A DNA stretch of 64,000 bases. Origin: Cognatundibacterium curvum. Lineage in GTDB: Bacteria > Pseudomonadota > Gammaproteobacteria > Burkholderiales > Burkholderiaceae_D. The position numbers and the translations under genes are program-made. The notes under the pieces are model-generated. The model did not search any database and was not told where the DNA came from. It worked only from the letters and a program-made list of their open reading frames with translations. The DNA lies in contig NZ_JACOGD010000010.1 in NCBI RefSeq assembly GCF_014284235.1, positions 1-64,000 of the forward strand, given 5' to 3'. This document shows, one piece after another, positions 63,333 to 64,000 of the stretch (its first letter is position 1; each line of letters starts with the position of its first letter).

Positions 63333-63848
63333 ATGATGCATATACAGGAAGCGACGATTTATGTCTTTGGCACCCGTGCAGATGCCGAAGTGGCGATAGG
63401 TAAATTGAGTGTGGCAGGAATCGATGTGACCAAATTATCGTTGATCGGTAAGGGTTATCACAGCGAAGAGCATCCCATCGGTTTCTATACCATGGGGGAT
63501 AAAATCAAATCCTGGGGAGCGACAGGCGCATTCTGGGGCGGTATCTGGGGCTTGCTGATTGCACCTGCGGTATTTATGTTTCCGGGTATTGGTCTGGTGG
63601 CAATGGCAGGACCGATAGTGGCGATGATCGCATCAGTACTGGAAGGTGCAGTGATCGTCGGTGGCTTGTCAGCCCTGAGTGCCGCCATGACGGTGATCGG
63701 TGTGCCTAAAGAAAAGCAGATCATGTATGAAACTGCTTTGAAAGCGGATCAGTACATTTTGATCGCGCACGGCACTGAGCAGGATGTGGCCAGGGTGAAG
63801 GCAGAACTGGCGAACATCAGGATGGTATCCGATTATCTGCAAATCTGA
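63333..63848 (+). CDS. Stress-type membrane protein with glycine-rich helices
   Basis: The 171-residue protein begins with a small alpha/beta part (EATIYVFGTRADAEVAIGKL). Two glycine- and alanine-rich membrane segments follow (about 65-95 and 98-125, with GAFWGGIWGLL and GLSALSAAM), then a soluble end. The layout is like general stress proteins of the 17M or DUF1269 kind. There are two in-frame ATGs at 63333 and 63336. It is 71 bases behind the BON gene, likely coexpressed with it. Confidence 0.8.
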   Translation: MMHIQEATIYVFGTRADAEVAIGKLSVAGIDVTKLSLIGKGYHSEEHPIGFYTMGDKIKSWGATGAFWGGIWGLLIAPAVFMFPGIGLVAMAGPIVAMIASVLEGAVIVGGLSALSAAMTVIGVPKEKQIMYETALKADQYILIAHGTEQDVARVKAELANIRMVSDYLQI

Positions 63849-63970
63849 AGCTGATCTGCATGATCTTGCATCCGCTAAATTACATCTTGCTACAAATTTC
63901 CGGCCTGCTGTAATCATACGATGAGCGCGCAAATGGCATGATGCGGTTTCTAACGATACCGGAGCCGGAC

Positions 63971-64000
63971 ATGAAGCCTAGCTTAATGCCATTAACTGTA
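63971..64000 (+). CDS. Start of a gene cut by the window end (partial)
   Basis: An ATG at 63971 with GGAG six bases upstream opens a frame (MKPSLMPLTV) that runs off the window. Only ten residues are seen, too few to name it. Confidence 0.35.
   Translation, partial: MKPSLMPLTV

Overview
The window reads as chromosome of a betaproteobacterium, most likely of the Oxalobacteraceae (an Undibacterium- or Herminiimonas-like organism). The reasons are the 5S rRNA sequence, the protein sequences of the housekeeping genes (RdgC, ArgS, DsbA, the 1585-residue NAD-glutamate dehydrogenase), and a gene order argS / SPOR protein / dsbA / SDR / cobalamin-binding-like protein that I associate with that family. 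This assignment is from recognition only, with no database search. No insertion sequence, prophage or CRISPR array was seen.

Layout. 1-0.5 kb: the end of an rRNA operon (5S with terminator), then a promoter and a tRNA-Val / tRNA-Asp unit. 1-9.3 kb: mostly housekeeping (rdgC, argS, a SPOR-domain protein, dsbA), an AhpD-like protein divergent from an AraC regulator, and an SDR coupled to a BtuF-like protein. 9.6-12 kb: a TonB-dependent receptor. 12-18.6 kb: a signalling block on the minus strand, made of a methyl-accepting chemotaxis protein, a 1603-residue hybrid kinase that ends in an EAL domain, and a lone receiver. 19-22.5 kb: a membrane protein, an acetyltransferase, a helix-hairpin-helix protein and a secreted GH13 alpha-amylase. 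23-27 kb: a haem-peroxidase module, with a catalase-like protein convergent with an operon of two small related proteins of unknown function and a DyP-type peroxidase. 27-33 kb: an RDD protein, a secreted CocE-type hydrolase, a degenerate GGDEF protein with a 37-residue membrane peptide behind it, and a PLP enzyme with a solute-binding protein. 33-51.8 kb: an unusually dense set of exported hydrolases (M36, M66, C1, M28, S9 peptidases, GH16, an NlpC/P60-like protein), broken by a DEAD-box helicase, a GspF-like protein and a lipoprotein PPIase. 51.9-53 kb: an A+T-rich patch with two unknown genes, one probably frameshifted. 53.4-58.2 kb: NAD-glutamate dehydrogenase. 58.3-64 kb: small accessory enzymes (VOC, GNAT, SRPBCC, an HNH-like protein), a LysE exporter, and a stress-type set (DUF4177, BON, glycine-zipper protein).

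How the genes fit together. The window suggests a heterotroph that degrades external protein and polysaccharide. It exports many peptidases and glycosidases, takes up ligands through a TonB receptor, and burns glutamate through the large dehydrogenase. The signalling block joins chemotaxis-type sensing to c-di-GMP breakdown.

The best candidates for something undescribed are: the 23-27 kb DyP / catalase-like module with its pair of related small proteins; the papain-like protease fused to a hydrolase domain whose nucleophile elbow is broken; the degenerate GGDEF protein with its tiny membrane partner; and the lone receiver that looks like a copy of one receiver domain inside the giant kinase.
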